The translations under genes were made by a program, and so were the position numbers. Below are positions 44,167 to 52,923 of a DNA stretch of 64,000 bases, in pieces. The first letter of the stretch is position 1. Every line of letters starts with the position of its first letter. This DNA is from Lachnospiraceae bacterium (GTDB lineage Bacteria; Bacillota; Clostridia; Lachnospirales; Lachnospiraceae), in the NCBI GenBank assembly GCA_902363675.1, contig CABJAV010000008.1:62001-126000 (forward strand), given 5' to 3'. The notes below the pieces were generated by a model that was given only the letters and a program-made list of their open reading frames with translations, had not been told where the DNA came from and made no database searches.

Positions 44167-44917
44167 TTACTTATCTTTGAGAATATGCTCTAAATCGAGC
44201 CCATAGAGCTTTGCAATATCCTTTGCGTAACTAAGTCCATCCGGAGTTGTGCGCAAAACCTTATGGCTTCGCGTACCTTCTTCTACATTTTCCATCATTG
44301 CCACAAGATTATCAATTTTTCCACGGTTTCGCGGATGTGAATTATATTTTTCAACCTGTTGGCTCAAATCATGGATATGGGTGACGTAAAGTCCGCAGCA
44401 GCCAATGATACCAATTCCGGTGAGAACTTCGGAAGCAATATAGCTGGCTTCGAGTCCGCTGGTACTTGAAAAGGACTCATCAGTGCTGACTCAGCCGGAA
44501 CAAATAGGCCTAACTGGAATAAAGCCTGCGCCATGCCGATCGAATAGGCAAAAATGGATTTTCCACTGGCAGTCAGAAAGCGAATATCGTCCAGCAGAGA
44601 AAAATAAACATGTTGGTATTTACGGAGACAATTCCTGCATCTAACGGGCAGAGGTTGCCGTCTAGGTTGATGCCGAGTGTGACACTTTTCAGATAACCAA
44701 AGGTTGTTTCCATTTTGGACAGTTCTGTATTTAAGGTTTGAAATTCACTGCTTTGTGCAATAAGATCGCTTACCACGCCGAGACGATATTTGAGTACACG
44801 TTCATCGGTGGAAAAGAAATTGTCCAATTCTAAATCTGCAAAACCGCGATAGCTTTCTTTAATTAAAATGATCATGGAATCGATTTTTAAAGAGTCAATA
44901 AAACCGAAATCTTTCAT
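44167..44917 (-). pseudogene. Decayed MutS-family ATPase gene
   Basis: The minus strand carries collinear pieces of a MutS-like protein: MKDFGFIDSLKIDSM, then LSKMETTFGYLKSVTLG, then in another frame SLLDDIRFLTASGKSIFAYSIGMAQALFQLG, then in a third DESFSSTSGLEASYIASEVL, and finally VEEGTRSHKVLRTTPDGLSY. Parts between Walker A (only GKS is left) and Walker B, and in the core, are deleted. Several frameshifts make it non-functional. Confidence 0.8.
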
Positions 44918-44958
44918 GGGTTTTCCCTTGGTACAGTCATAATTGGGGGGTATAATAA

Positions 44959-45480
44959 ATGGAAATTTGTCTGCATACGGTAGGCTCCTTTGGAATTACA
45001 AATAAAAAGCAGATCAAACTGCTGCATTTTTCATCGAAACCAATGGAGAAATCAGCATTGCGGGAAAACTATCGGAACAAATCGAATCAGACAATGATGG
45101 ATGAGGGATTCCCCTTGTGCAGCTGGAAATGGCCGGTTATGACCGTCCGTATGAAAGACATGGAAACAAGTATGTAGTGACAGCATCGGGCTGTTTTCTC
45201 TTGTACGAATCTATGGAAGATACATGATGGTGTGCCAGTTGCGCGTTTTATCAATACCGTCATCAATGAGGGTCGCGAGGAGCAGGTGCTGACTTATCTT
45301 TCATCGTTTACTTATTCAGGATTAGAGAAAGACGGCAATCGCCTGTATATCCCGCATAATGGATGGCAGAAAGAATTAAATTGGAAAGAATACACATTTG
45401 AGGATCTGGGATTTCCTGTGACACAGACGAAGAGTATTCGTAGAACCTCTAAGATGATTGAACTGGACATTACACAATAA
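44959..45480 (+). pseudogene. Frameshifted gene of unknown family
   Basis: Meaningful protein sequence changes frame more than once. One frame reads ETNGEISIAGKLSEQIES and QLEMAGYDRPYERHGNKYV with TGA breaks. The next reads VARFINTVINEGREEQVL to the stop at 45480. The pieces look like one ancestral gene next to the decayed MutS gene. I do not recognise the family. Confidence 0.5.
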
Positions 45481-45543
45481 AGGGTGTAAAATTGCGTAGG
45501 CATATTGGATGCAAAGACTTTATTTCGTAAGAGGTGTTGAAGT

Positions 45544-46914
45544 TTGAAGAAGAATAAATATGAGATTGATATGTGCAATGGAACGATCATGGATAAACTG
45601 ATATCCTTTGCACTGCCGCTCATGCTTTCAGGAATGTTGCAGCTGACGTTCAATGCGGTGGATATTGTTGTCATTGGACAATTCAGTGGAAAGCAGTCTC
45701 TGGCGGCGGTCGGTGCGACCACTGCACTCATTAATGTGTTTACAAATCTGTTTATCGGAATTTCGTTAGGAGCCAATGTTATTGCAGCCCGTTTCTATGC
45801 AGCAGGCCGGGATAAAGAAATGTCAGAGACGGTACATACAGCTATTTCGCTGGCTTTGATCAGTGGAATTGTCATGGGCATTGTCGGTATTGTTTTTTCC
45901 CATGGTGCATTACAACTGATGGGAACACCGTCGGATGTCATTGATCTGTCTACCCTTTATATGCGCATTTATTTTATTGGAATGCCGTTTTTTATGCTTT
46001 ATAACTATGGCGCAGCAATTTTGCGGGCAGTTGGAGATACCAAGCGGCCACTCATGTTCCTGATCATTTCCGGTGTGGTAAATGCGGCATTAAATCTGAC
46101 ACTTGTAATAGGTGCGCATCTCGGCGTGGCGGGTGTTGCAATCGGAACGGTTGTCTCGCAGTGTCTTTCCTGTATTCTGGTTTTGCGCTGTCTTTATCGT
46201 ATAGAGGGAAGTTATCAGCTTCGCTTTTCAAAATTATGTATCAAAGGCGTTTATGTGAAGCAGATTTTTCAGGTTGGCATACCGGCAGGTCTGCAAAGTA
46301 TGGTTATCAATTTTTCCAATGCATTGTTGCAGTCATCGGTAAATTCGTTTGGTTCTACAGAGATGGCGGGATATACGGCTGCGAACAACCTGCTTGGCTT
46401 TTTGTATATGTCCATCAACTCGGTGACACAGGCATGTATGAGTTTTACAAGCCAGAATTTTGGTGTCGGAAAGTATAAAAGAATGGACCGCGTGCTGAAA
46501 GACTGTCTGATTCTGACGATGGGAATTGCACTGGTTTTGGGAGGCGGATTTTATATTTTCGGACCGCAGATTCTTAAAATTTATACCAGGAGTCCGAAGG
46601 TAATTGAGAGCGCGATGGAGATTCTTTCGATTACGACGGTTCCATATTTTCTGTGCGGAATTATGGATCTGTTTCCGGGTGCATTGCGCGGAATGGGATA
46701 TTCCATGGTGCCGATGATACTTTCAGTTATTGGTACGGTAGGAACAAGAATTGTATGGATCTATGGACTGTTTCCAACACATCGATCACTGTATTTTCTG
46801 TTTATTTCCTATCCGGGATCGTGGATTGCAACAATCGTGATGCAGGTGATCTGTTATTATTTTGTGCGGCGCATGGTATATCGGAAAAATAATGAGGGGC
46901 AAAATACCTTTTGA
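45544..46914 (+). CDS. MATE-family multidrug efflux protein
   Basis: The 456-residue protein has about twelve membrane segments in two halves of six. The N-terminal motif LISFALPLMLSGMLQLTFNAVDIVVIGQFSG is typical of MATE proteins that export cationic drugs using Na+ or H+. The TTG start is preceded by AAGAGGTG. No partner gene is adjacent, and a gap of about 150 bp separates it from the next promoter. Confidence 0.88.
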   Translation: MKKNKYEIDMCNGTIMDKLISFALPLMLSGMLQLTFNAVDIVVIGQFSGKQSLAAVGATTALINVFTNLFIGISLGANVIAARFYAAGRDKEMSETVHTAISLALISGIVMGIVGIVFSHGALQLMGTPSDVIDLSTLYMRIYFIGMPFFMLYNYGAAILRAVGDTKRPLMFLIISGVVNAALNLTLVIGAHLGVAGVAIGTVVSQCLSCILVLRCLYRIEGSYQLRFSKLCIKGVYVKQIFQVGIPAGLQSMVINFSNALLQSSVNSFGSTEMAGYTAANNLLGFLYMSINSVTQACMSFTSQNFGVGKYKRMDRVLKDCLILTMGIALVLGGGFYIFGPQILKIYTRSPKVIESAMEILSITTVPYFLCGIMDLFPGALRGMGYSMVPMILSVIGTVGTRIVWIYGLFPTHRSLYFLFISYPGSWIATIVMQVICYYFVRRMVYRKNNEGQNTF

Positions 46915-46999
46915 CCCTTTAATCATATAATAAGGGGTGCATATTGTCACATATGGCTGTGTATGCATAATGGAAAGACGCTTTTTTAATAAATAATTC

Positions 47000-47029
47000 T
47001 TGACTCTCACCCTGGTTCATGGTTTATAT
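47000..47029 (+). promoter_or_regulatory. MerR-type promoter with 19-bp spacer
   Basis: TTGACT (47000-47005) and TATATT (47025-47030) are separated by 19 bp, with the dyad ACCcTGgttCAtGGT between them. This spacing and dyad are the hallmark of promoters twisted open by MerR regulators. It drives the MutS-like gene and the MerR gene behind it. Confidence 0.65.
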
Positions 47030-47061
47030 TCTGACCAGAATTTTGGAAATGGAGGTAACTT

Positions 47062-48666
47062 ATGAACCGGTGGTCAGAGAAAAAACAGAAAAACAGAATA
47101 AAAACGCAATTCGGAAAAAATCCAATGGACATGGAAAACTGGGAATCTTTACAGCTTCGCATGTACGAAATTGAAATGTATGAGCAAAGGCGAAGAAAAA
47201 CTTTCAATCAGGAATGGGTCGATGATGTGACATGGAATGATCTGGAGATGGATCGTGTATTTGCACGGATCAATCATACGAGAACATACATGGGAGAACA
47301 GATTTTATATCATCGGCTTCATGGCTGTAAAAACAGACAGAAACTCCAGAGGATGGAAAAACGAATTGCGTTTTTTTCGTGTCAGGAATCATCCCGCATC
47401 AAAGTGGAAGAAAAGCTTTCACATATCGGGAAACAAAAAGAAAATTATTATTTGCCATTGTTTCTGATGGATGAAATCAATTGGCCGGTTACTTCCTGTA
47501 TCGGGCTGTACTTGCAGCAGGTGCTGTTGGTCATTTGTCTGGCAGGAACTGTTTTGGCGAGAAGCAATGTATGGGGCCTGGGACTTCTTGTCGTTGCCAC
47601 AGTCAATTTGCTTATTTATCTGCATGCCAAAAACAAATATGAAGGAAATCTGTTTGCAGTGGCAAATATGAAAGTAGCATTGGATTTTTGCAATTGGATG
47701 ATAAAAAGCTTCGAAGGTAACCAATTGTATGCAGACGAAGAAATTTTGCAGGCGCTGGAGAAAACAAGGAAGCTGGCGAAACAGATGGGGCGTTGGCAGG
47801 CAAGAAAATATCAAAGTGTCACAGGAGATCTGACTGGTATTGTGCAGGATTATCTTGCAGGTGTTACATTATATGATATTGTGGCATTCTGCCATATAGA
47901 AAAAGCCCTGAGAAAGTGCAGAAAAGAAACTTTACAATTATATGAATTTGTGGGGGATGTTGATACGGACATTGCAATCGCTTCTTTCCGGAAAAGCCTG
48001 ACAAACTGGTGCAGCCCCATGATACAGAAATCCGGGTCCATAAGGCTGGAGAAAATTTGTCATCCGCTTATGGACGATGGTGTTGCAAACAGCATAGAAT
48101 TGCGAAAAGGCGCTATTTTTACAGGAGCGAACGCATCCGGCAAATCTACCTTTATGAAAGCTGTCGCAATCAATGTCATACTGGCACAGACGATCCATAC
48201 CTGTGTTGCAAAAAATGTAAAAATGCCTACAATAAAAGTAATGACTTCTATGGCACTTCGGGATGATGTGGTGCAGAAAGAAAGTTATTATATGCGGGAA
48301 ATGAAATATCTCAAACGGATGCTTGATGAGATTGAAAAGGGAGAACCGGTACTGTTTGTAATCGATGAAATATTAAAGGGAACCAATACGCGGGAACGGT
48401 TGGGAGCGTCGAAAGCGATTCTTTCGTACATGGCGCAAAAACCGGGATTTTTGTTGGTCGCAACACATGATCTGGAATTGGTGAAAGCTGAAGAAGATCT
48501 GTATGAAACTTATTATTTTGACAGTCAGATATGTGGAAAAGATATTATTTTTCCCTACAAAATGAAACAGGGAATTGCTGTCAGAACCAATGCAATCGAT
48601 CTCATGGAAATGATGGATTTTCCGAAAGAGATAACAGACAAAGCCAGGATAGTGTCAGCCAGATGA
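47062..48666 (+). CDS. Membrane-anchored MutS-like ATPase
   Basis: The protein has 534 residues. The N-terminal 130 residues are basic and charged. Two hydrophobic segments follow at about 145-165 and 170-190. A helical lever region leads to a MutS domain V ATPase with Walker A GANASGKST near 355, Walker B LFVIDEILKGTN near 432, and ATHDLELV near 471. It lacks the mismatch-recognition domain, so ordinary mismatch repair is unlikely. GGAGGT precedes the start. It is probably co-transcribed with the MerR gene downstream. Confidence 0.8.
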   Translation: MNRWSEKKQKNRIKTQFGKNPMDMENWESLQLRMYEIEMYEQRRRKTFNQEWVDDVTWNDLEMDRVFARINHTRTYMGEQILYHRLHGCKNRQKLQRMEKRIAFFSCQESSRIKVEEKLSHIGKQKENYYLPLFLMDEINWPVTSCIGLYLQQVLLVICLAGTVLARSNVWGLGLLVVATVNLLIYLHAKNKYEGNLFAVANMKVALDFCNWMIKSFEGNQLYADEEILQALEKTRKLAKQMGRWQARKYQSVTGDLTGIVQDYLAGVTLYDIVAFCHIEKALRKCRKETLQLYEFVGDVDTDIAIASFRKSLTNWCSPMIQKSGSIRLEKICHPLMDDGVANSIELRKGAIFTGANASGKSTFMKAVAINVILAQTIHTCVAKNVKMPTIKVMTSMALRDDVVQKESYYMREMKYLKRMLDEIEKGEPVLFVIDEILKGTNTRERLGASKAILSYMAQKPGFLLVATHDLELVKAEEDLYETYYFDSQICGKDIIFPYKMKQGIAVRTNAIDLMEMMDFPKEITDKARIVSAR

Positions 48667-48734
48667 ATAGTGTCAGCCCATTTGCTGAAAGCAAATTATG
48701 CATGGGCTGATGTTCAATGAATGGAAGTGTATAT

Positions 48735-49406
48735 ATGAAAATTGGAGAAGTAGCGGAACAGACCGGATTAAGTATCAGCAATATCCGGTTTTATGAAAAA
48801 AAGGGACTGATTGAGCCAAAACGAAATGAGCAGAGCAAATATCGGGATTATACGGAAGAGGATGTAAAGCGGCTGAAGCAGATTATTCTATATCGAAAGA
48901 TGGATATGCCACTCGAAAAAATAGCATGTGTGCTGGATGGACAGAACTCTTTGGAGGAGATGGTCCAGCAGCAGTTGTTGGAGTTACAGCACAAACAGCA
49001 GGAAATTCAGGGATCTATGGATTTATGCCGAAAACTGGTCGCAGACCATGCGTATGATGGACAAAATATAGATTTTTATCTCAGTTATGTAAAAGAAGAA
49101 GAGAAAAAGGGACACCGCTTTGCCGAGTTGGAGGAACTTGTCTGCGATTTCTCAGAATACAGTGAGTTTTATAAAGTGAGTGGAGATCCGCTTTTTCAGC
49201 TTTTGTTTCATAAGGTCAGAAATCAAAAAGTGTTTTTGTGGGGCTGGTTTGGGCTGTGGATTGCAATATCACTGTTTTTTGTTATAGAGTTCGGATTGGG
49301 AGATGGGCATATGCCATTGTTGGTGAGGGCATTGGTTTTAGGAATAGTGCTTGTGCTTTTGTGGTATGATTTCTTTTGGTACTGCAAGAGAAAACGGCAT
49401 CCATAA
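48735..49406 (+). CDS. MerR-family regulator with C-terminal membrane segments
   Basis: The 223-residue protein has an N-terminal MerR helix-turn-helix (MKIGEVAEQTGLSISNIRFYEKKGLI), a coiled-coil dimer helix (about 80-115), and two hydrophobic segments at the C terminus (about 165-185 and 193-213). ATG 48735 was chosen over 48717 because GGAAG is placed well before it and the domain begins there. A membrane-bound MerR could sense envelope state directly. It lies 68 bp after the MutS-like gene, separated by a weak hairpin. Confidence 0.85.
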   Translation: MKIGEVAEQTGLSISNIRFYEKKGLIEPKRNEQSKYRDYTEEDVKRLKQIILYRKMDMPLEKIACVLDGQNSLEEMVQQQLLELQHKQQEIQGSMDLCRKLVADHAYDGQNIDFYLSYVKEEEKKGHRFAELEELVCDFSEYSEFYKVSGDPLFQLLFHKVRNQKVFLWGWFGLWIAISLFFVIEFGLGDGHMPLLVRALVLGIVLVLLWYDFFWYCKRKRHP

Positions 49407-49433
49407 GTGGTGGTCGATTTATCCGACCACCAC
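49407..49433. terminator. Bidirectional hairpin between convergent genes
   Basis: GTGGTGGTCG pairs perfectly with CGACCACCAC around a 7-base loop. The MerR gene and the DUF4179 gene converge on it, so it can terminate both. Confidence 0.75.
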
Positions 49434-49470
49434 AACAAAATTTAACACTTACACACTTAACTTGACAAAC

Positions 49471-50604
49471 TTAATGGATCTGAAAATCAATGGAGGCAAT
49501 TTTCTTTCCATCGACATTTTTATTTGTTACTTCAAACGTAAGGTCTGTCTGATTTTCATAAAGCACCATAATTTTATAAGTTGCTGTTCCATCAGCATTT
49601 TGTTTATAAATTCCACCATACAGCCATTGCAGAGGGTTCCCGTCAGCATCGACAACTGCCAGGTCAGGATCATTGTACGGATCGTTATAAGGTTTTTTTG
49701 TAAAATCAGGAGTTTCTATTGTAAGTACCAGCCCGGCTTTTGTTTTCACAACATCACAGACCTTTACTCCATGATCTTCTTTGTTTACTTGATATGTTAT
49801 GTTTGACGATCGGTCTACTGTCACAGGAAAGCTCAGTTTCCACTCACCATCCACACTTCCTGTACTTTTATAATCTCCGTTTTTATCCCACTCGTCATCC
49901 TTGTAACCCGTCAGATTTTCCATAGAACATTCAACTTCGAGAGTGTTCTTATCGGAGAAGGAGTCTGTATTTTGTCCAATATCCATCAGATCTATTTCAC
50001 CTGATTTTACGAATGTTCCATCGGAAGCCTTTTCAAATGACATTCTGACCCCTCCGGGTTCTTTTCCATTTACGGTGACAATATCACTTCCTTTTCCGGA
50101 ACTTATAAAGTCAGCCTGATTCAGCAGTTCATTATCTGTTTTTAATACAGCTGTGTAATACACGATATATCCGTCACAATAGATATCTGAGATAGACACA
50201 TTCACTCCGTTTACATCTACGCTCGTATTGTAGGTTTTATCCTGATGTCTGGCCGTCTCCTCCTGAGCGGTCATAGATTTTTCTGCAATCTTTTCATAAA
50301 TCTTTGCTTCAGCTTCATCTTTTGTTCCCTGACGGTTTTCTATAAGATTTCCTATTGTACTGCTGAATAAGTTCTTCGCCATTGCAGGGTTTGCGGCCCC
50401 GGCTGCTCCAATTATAACAGCACATGCAGCTGCTGTTGCTAAGGCAGCTCTTCTTATATTTTTGTGTGATTTATTATTTTTCTTTATCTTTTTCAAAATG
50501 CGCTTCTGTTTCTGCGCTTTATCAAGGTCGGTTAGATTTATTTTTTCATATTCATCTTCATTTATTTTTACATCGTTTAAAATTTCATAAATATTTTTTC
50601 CCAT
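49471..50604 (-). CDS. DUF4179 membrane protein, putative anti-sigma factor
   Basis: The 377-residue protein has a cytoplasmic N terminus (about 50 residues), one membrane span (AALATAAACAVIIGAAGAA), and an external DUF4179 domain with immunoglobulin-like beta sequence and Asp/Asn-rich segments. It is 2 bp downstream of a sigma-like gene. DUF4179 proteins are common partners of ECF-like sigma factors in Lachnospiraceae. Confidence 0.8.
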   Translation of the reverse strand: MGKNIYEILNDVKINEDEYEKINLTDLDKAQKQKRILKKIKKNNKSHKNIRRAALATAAACAVIIGAAGAANPAMAKNLFSSTIGNLIENRQGTKDEAEAKIYEKIAEKSMTAQEETARHQDKTYNTSVDVNGVNVSISDIYCDGYIVYYTAVLKTDNELLNQADFISSGKGSDIVTVNGKEPGGVRMSFEKASDGTFVKSGEIDLMDIGQNTDSFSDKNTLEVECSMENLTGYKDDEWDKNGDYKSTGSVDGEWKLSFPVTVDRSSNITYQVNKEDHGVKVCDVVKTKAGLVLTIETPDFTKKPYNDPYNDPDLAVVDADGNPLQWLYGGIYKQNADGTATYKIMVLYENQTDLTFEVTNKNVDGKKIASIDFQIH

Positions 50605-50606
50605 AC

Positions 50607-50885
50607 TCAGGCACCTCTTTCTTCTAATAAGTTTTTGCGTATTTTCTTTCTCCCTCGTGAAAGTCTGTTATATATGACTTCCGGTTTCATGCCGGTTTCG
50701 TGGCTTATCTGCGTCATGCTTTCTTCTTCCACATATAGTTTATAAAAAAGTTCCCTGTCCCGTGGATTTAAACATGCCAGCATTTTTTCTACTTCTGAAT
50801 TGACTTCTTTTTCTATCATTTCAGCAAGTGCCTTTTCATTATGAAGCCGAAGTTGTTTAATATAATTTTTTTCTCCTATTTTCAT
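50607..50885 (-). CDS. Sigma-70-like protein lacking region 2
   Basis: Only 92 residues are present. The N terminus (KNYIKQLRLHNEKAL) is that of a DUF4179-linked sigma factor, but it joins directly to the linker EVNSEVEKMLACL and region 4 (RDRELFYKLYVEEESMTQISHETGMKPEVIYNRLSRGRKKI). Region 2, which binds the -10 element and core enzyme, is missing without a frameshift. ATG 50885 is preferred; 50906 is in frame but has a poor ribosome binding site. It may be inactive or act as a regulator. Confidence 0.7.
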   Translation of the reverse strand: MKIGEKNYIKQLRLHNEKALAEMIEKEVNSEVEKMLACLNPRDRELFYKLYVEEESMTQISHETGMKPEVIYNRLSRGRKKIRKNLLEERGA

Positions 50886-51084
50886 AAGTTCCATATCCTT
50901 CCCCATCCGCTTTGTTATGCCGATGGCTTCTCTCGATGCATCTGAGTGGCTTTGTAATTACAATTGGTATTACGAACTTTTTTCATGTATTCTATCAAAA
51001 ATAGAAAAATGGTTTTAAAAATTTTTGAGGGAGGGAGTAAAATGAGGTGAGAATGAAGTTATTAGATTTTGAAGAAAGAGGCGT

Positions 51085-51279
51085 CCATAAGGTAGCTGTA
51101 TAGCGCGGTCACACACTTCTACTTTCGGGGGCTACGCTGAGGATTTTTGGCATGTGCTATCGGGAAAATAGGCAAGTAATATGGTTTAGTTAATTTAAAA
51201 ACGCTATACTAGTTATCAAGAATTATGAATTTGTAGAAAATAGAAATGTGTGACCACGCTATGCAGCCCCTCCTTATGG
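51085..51279. mobile_element. MITE-like element with imperfect terminal inverted repeats
   Basis: The ends are inverted copies over about 31-36 bp: CCATAAGG, CTG, ATAGCG and GGTCACACA occur in this order on the left (51085-51115) and as reverse complement on the right (51247-51279). The 130 bp inside hold no gene. No clear target duplication is seen. A long hairpin RNA is the alternative. Confidence 0.6.
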
Positions 51280-51295
51280 AATCGGCACCCTATAT

Positions 51296-51619
51296 CTAGC
51301 GGGTCAGCATTCCATGATGCTCTTCCATATAGCCACCAAAAGTCAGATTTTTATATCCCAACTTTTTAAATTTCTTCATAGCTTCTGTCGGCTTATGATA
51401 ATACCCGCCTATAATATAAAGTGCAGTCTCCTTATCCGGGATTCTGTGACATACACGTTCTTCTGTGATCTTATCAATCGGAAAATTAATTGCATTCCCA
51501 ACATGTCCGTGTGCATAATCTTCCTTTGGGCGACAGTCGATAAGAAGTGCATTTGGTGATGTGTTGGCAGCATTTCGGGCCTGATTGACTGTGAGTTTTT
51601 TCATAAATATACTTAACAT
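51296..51619 (-). CDS. Rhodanese-fold protein without the catalytic cysteine
   Basis: The 107-residue protein matches a single rhodanese domain (ALLIDCRPKEDYAHGHVGNAINFPIDKI). The active loop, normally C-x5-R, reads IIGGYYHKPTEA and has no cysteine, so sulfur transfer is unlikely. ATG 51619 has AAGGGGGA upstream. The nearby MITE-like element ends 17 bp after its stop. Confidence 0.75.
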   Translation of the reverse strand: MLSIFMKKLTVNQARNAANTSPNALLIDCRPKEDYAHGHVGNAINFPIDKITEERVCHRIPDKETALYIIGGYYHKPTEAMKKFKKLGYKNLTFGGYMEEHHGMLTR

Positions 51620-51767
51620 TTTAAAGTCCCCCTTGTATTGTGGTAATCAGACTATTATAGCGAATTTTTCCAATAATGCAAGTTTTTTCTTTTTTGTAAC
51701 CTTTTGTGACTGCTATTTGTACTATTAGTGAAAGGCCTTTAAAAAACGAAACATAAAGGAGCGGCTC

Positions 51768-52250
51768 ATGAGACAATCCGTACAGGAACTGATGGAACGC
51801 TATCAGAACAATTTATTCGCGGCGGCTTTTAACGTATGTAAGAGCAAAGAGGACGCCGAGGATGTTGTGCAGGATACGTTTTTGCAGTACCACATGAACA
51901 AAAAACAATTTGAAAACGAGCAGCATATCCGGGCATGGCTGTTCCGGGTGGCAATCAACAAAGCAAAGAACTGTAATCACACCTTCTGGCGCAAAAACAA
52001 ATTATCGCTGGAAGATTATATGGAAACATTGACCTTCGAGACACCGGAATCGGAAAATCTGTTTGAGACCGTGATGAAACTTCCGGAAAAGTATCGTATC
52101 GTCATTCACCTGTTTTATTATGAGGATTATGCCATTCGGGAAATTGCCGAGATTCTGCATTTGTCAGAAAGCAATGTCAAGATCCGCCTGTCACGCGGGA
52201 GGGCGCTGCTCAGACAGACATTAAAGGAGGAATGGGAAGATGACGAATAA
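51768..52250 (+). CDS. ECF sigma factor
   Basis: This 160-residue sigma factor has region 2 (AAFNVCKSKEDAEDVVQDTFLQYH) and region 4 (LPEKYRIVIHLFYYEDYAIREIAEILHLSESNVKIRLSRGRALL). AAAGGAG precedes ATG 51768. It overlaps the following gene by 11 bp, marking a sigma/anti-sigma pair. Confidence 0.9.
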   Translation: MRQSVQELMERYQNNLFAAAFNVCKSKEDAEDVVQDTFLQYHMNKKQFENEQHIRAWLFRVAINKAKNCNHTFWRKNKLSLEDYMETLTFETPESENLFETVMKLPEKYRIVIHLFYYEDYAIREIAEILHLSESNVKIRLSRGRALLRQTLKEEWEDDE

Positions 52251-52827
52251 AGAAAAATACAAGCAGGCATTTTCGGTATTACAGACCTCCGGTGATTTTT
52301 CGATGGAGGTAGAAAAAATGGCAATGAGACAGAAGCATCATAAAGTGAAAACAATCGCGGCAGCAGTTGCAGCATGTATCGTACTTGTAGGGGGTGCAGG
52401 AACCGCCTACGCAGCAAATCTTGGAGGTATCCAGAGAACGATTCAGCTCTGGATCAATGGCGATCAGACGAATGCAACGCTCGAAATTAATAACGACGGC
52501 AACAGCAGTACCTATACCATAAAAATACCGGATGAAAACGGCAATTCCACGGAAATAACGGGTGGAGGTGTCGCAATGGATGGAGACGGAGTGGAACGTC
52601 CGCTGACCGAAGATGAGATTATGGAGCAGATTAATCAGCCGGATGTGGAGTACGAAGATGACGGCAGTGTCTGGTTGTACTATAAAGACCGGAAGCTGGA
52701 TATTACCGACCGTTTCGAGGATGGCATCTGTTACGTAAAACTTACAGACGGAAAAGATGTGAAATATCTGACAATCAAATATAATGATGGCTATGCGATG
52801 TCGGACAGCAAATATGTAAGTATGTAA
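52240..52827 (+). CDS. Membrane-anchored putative anti-sigma partner
   Basis: The 195-residue protein has a cytoplasmic N terminus of about 35 residues, one membrane span (TIAAAVAACIVLVGGAGTAYAA), and an acidic outer part with short repeats of Asp/Gly/Asn. Its start overlaps the ECF sigma gene. The outer domain is small and not assigned to a family by me. Confidence 0.75.
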   Translation: MTNKEKYKQAFSVLQTSGDFSMEVEKMAMRQKHHKVKTIAAAVAACIVLVGGAGTAYAANLGGIQRTIQLWINGDQTNATLEINNDGNSSTYTIKIPDENGNSTEITGGGVAMDGDGVERPLTEDEIMEQINQPDVEYEDDGSVWLYYKDRKLDITDRFEDGICYVKLTDGKDVKYLTIKYNDGYAMSDSKYVSM

Positions 52828-52923
52828 AATTGTAAAATATGCAACAGCGGTTCTTAATAAAAACTTAAGTTGTTTTTTTAATCGTATATGATAAAATTTC
52901 TTTGCAAAGGAGAAGAATGTCAT

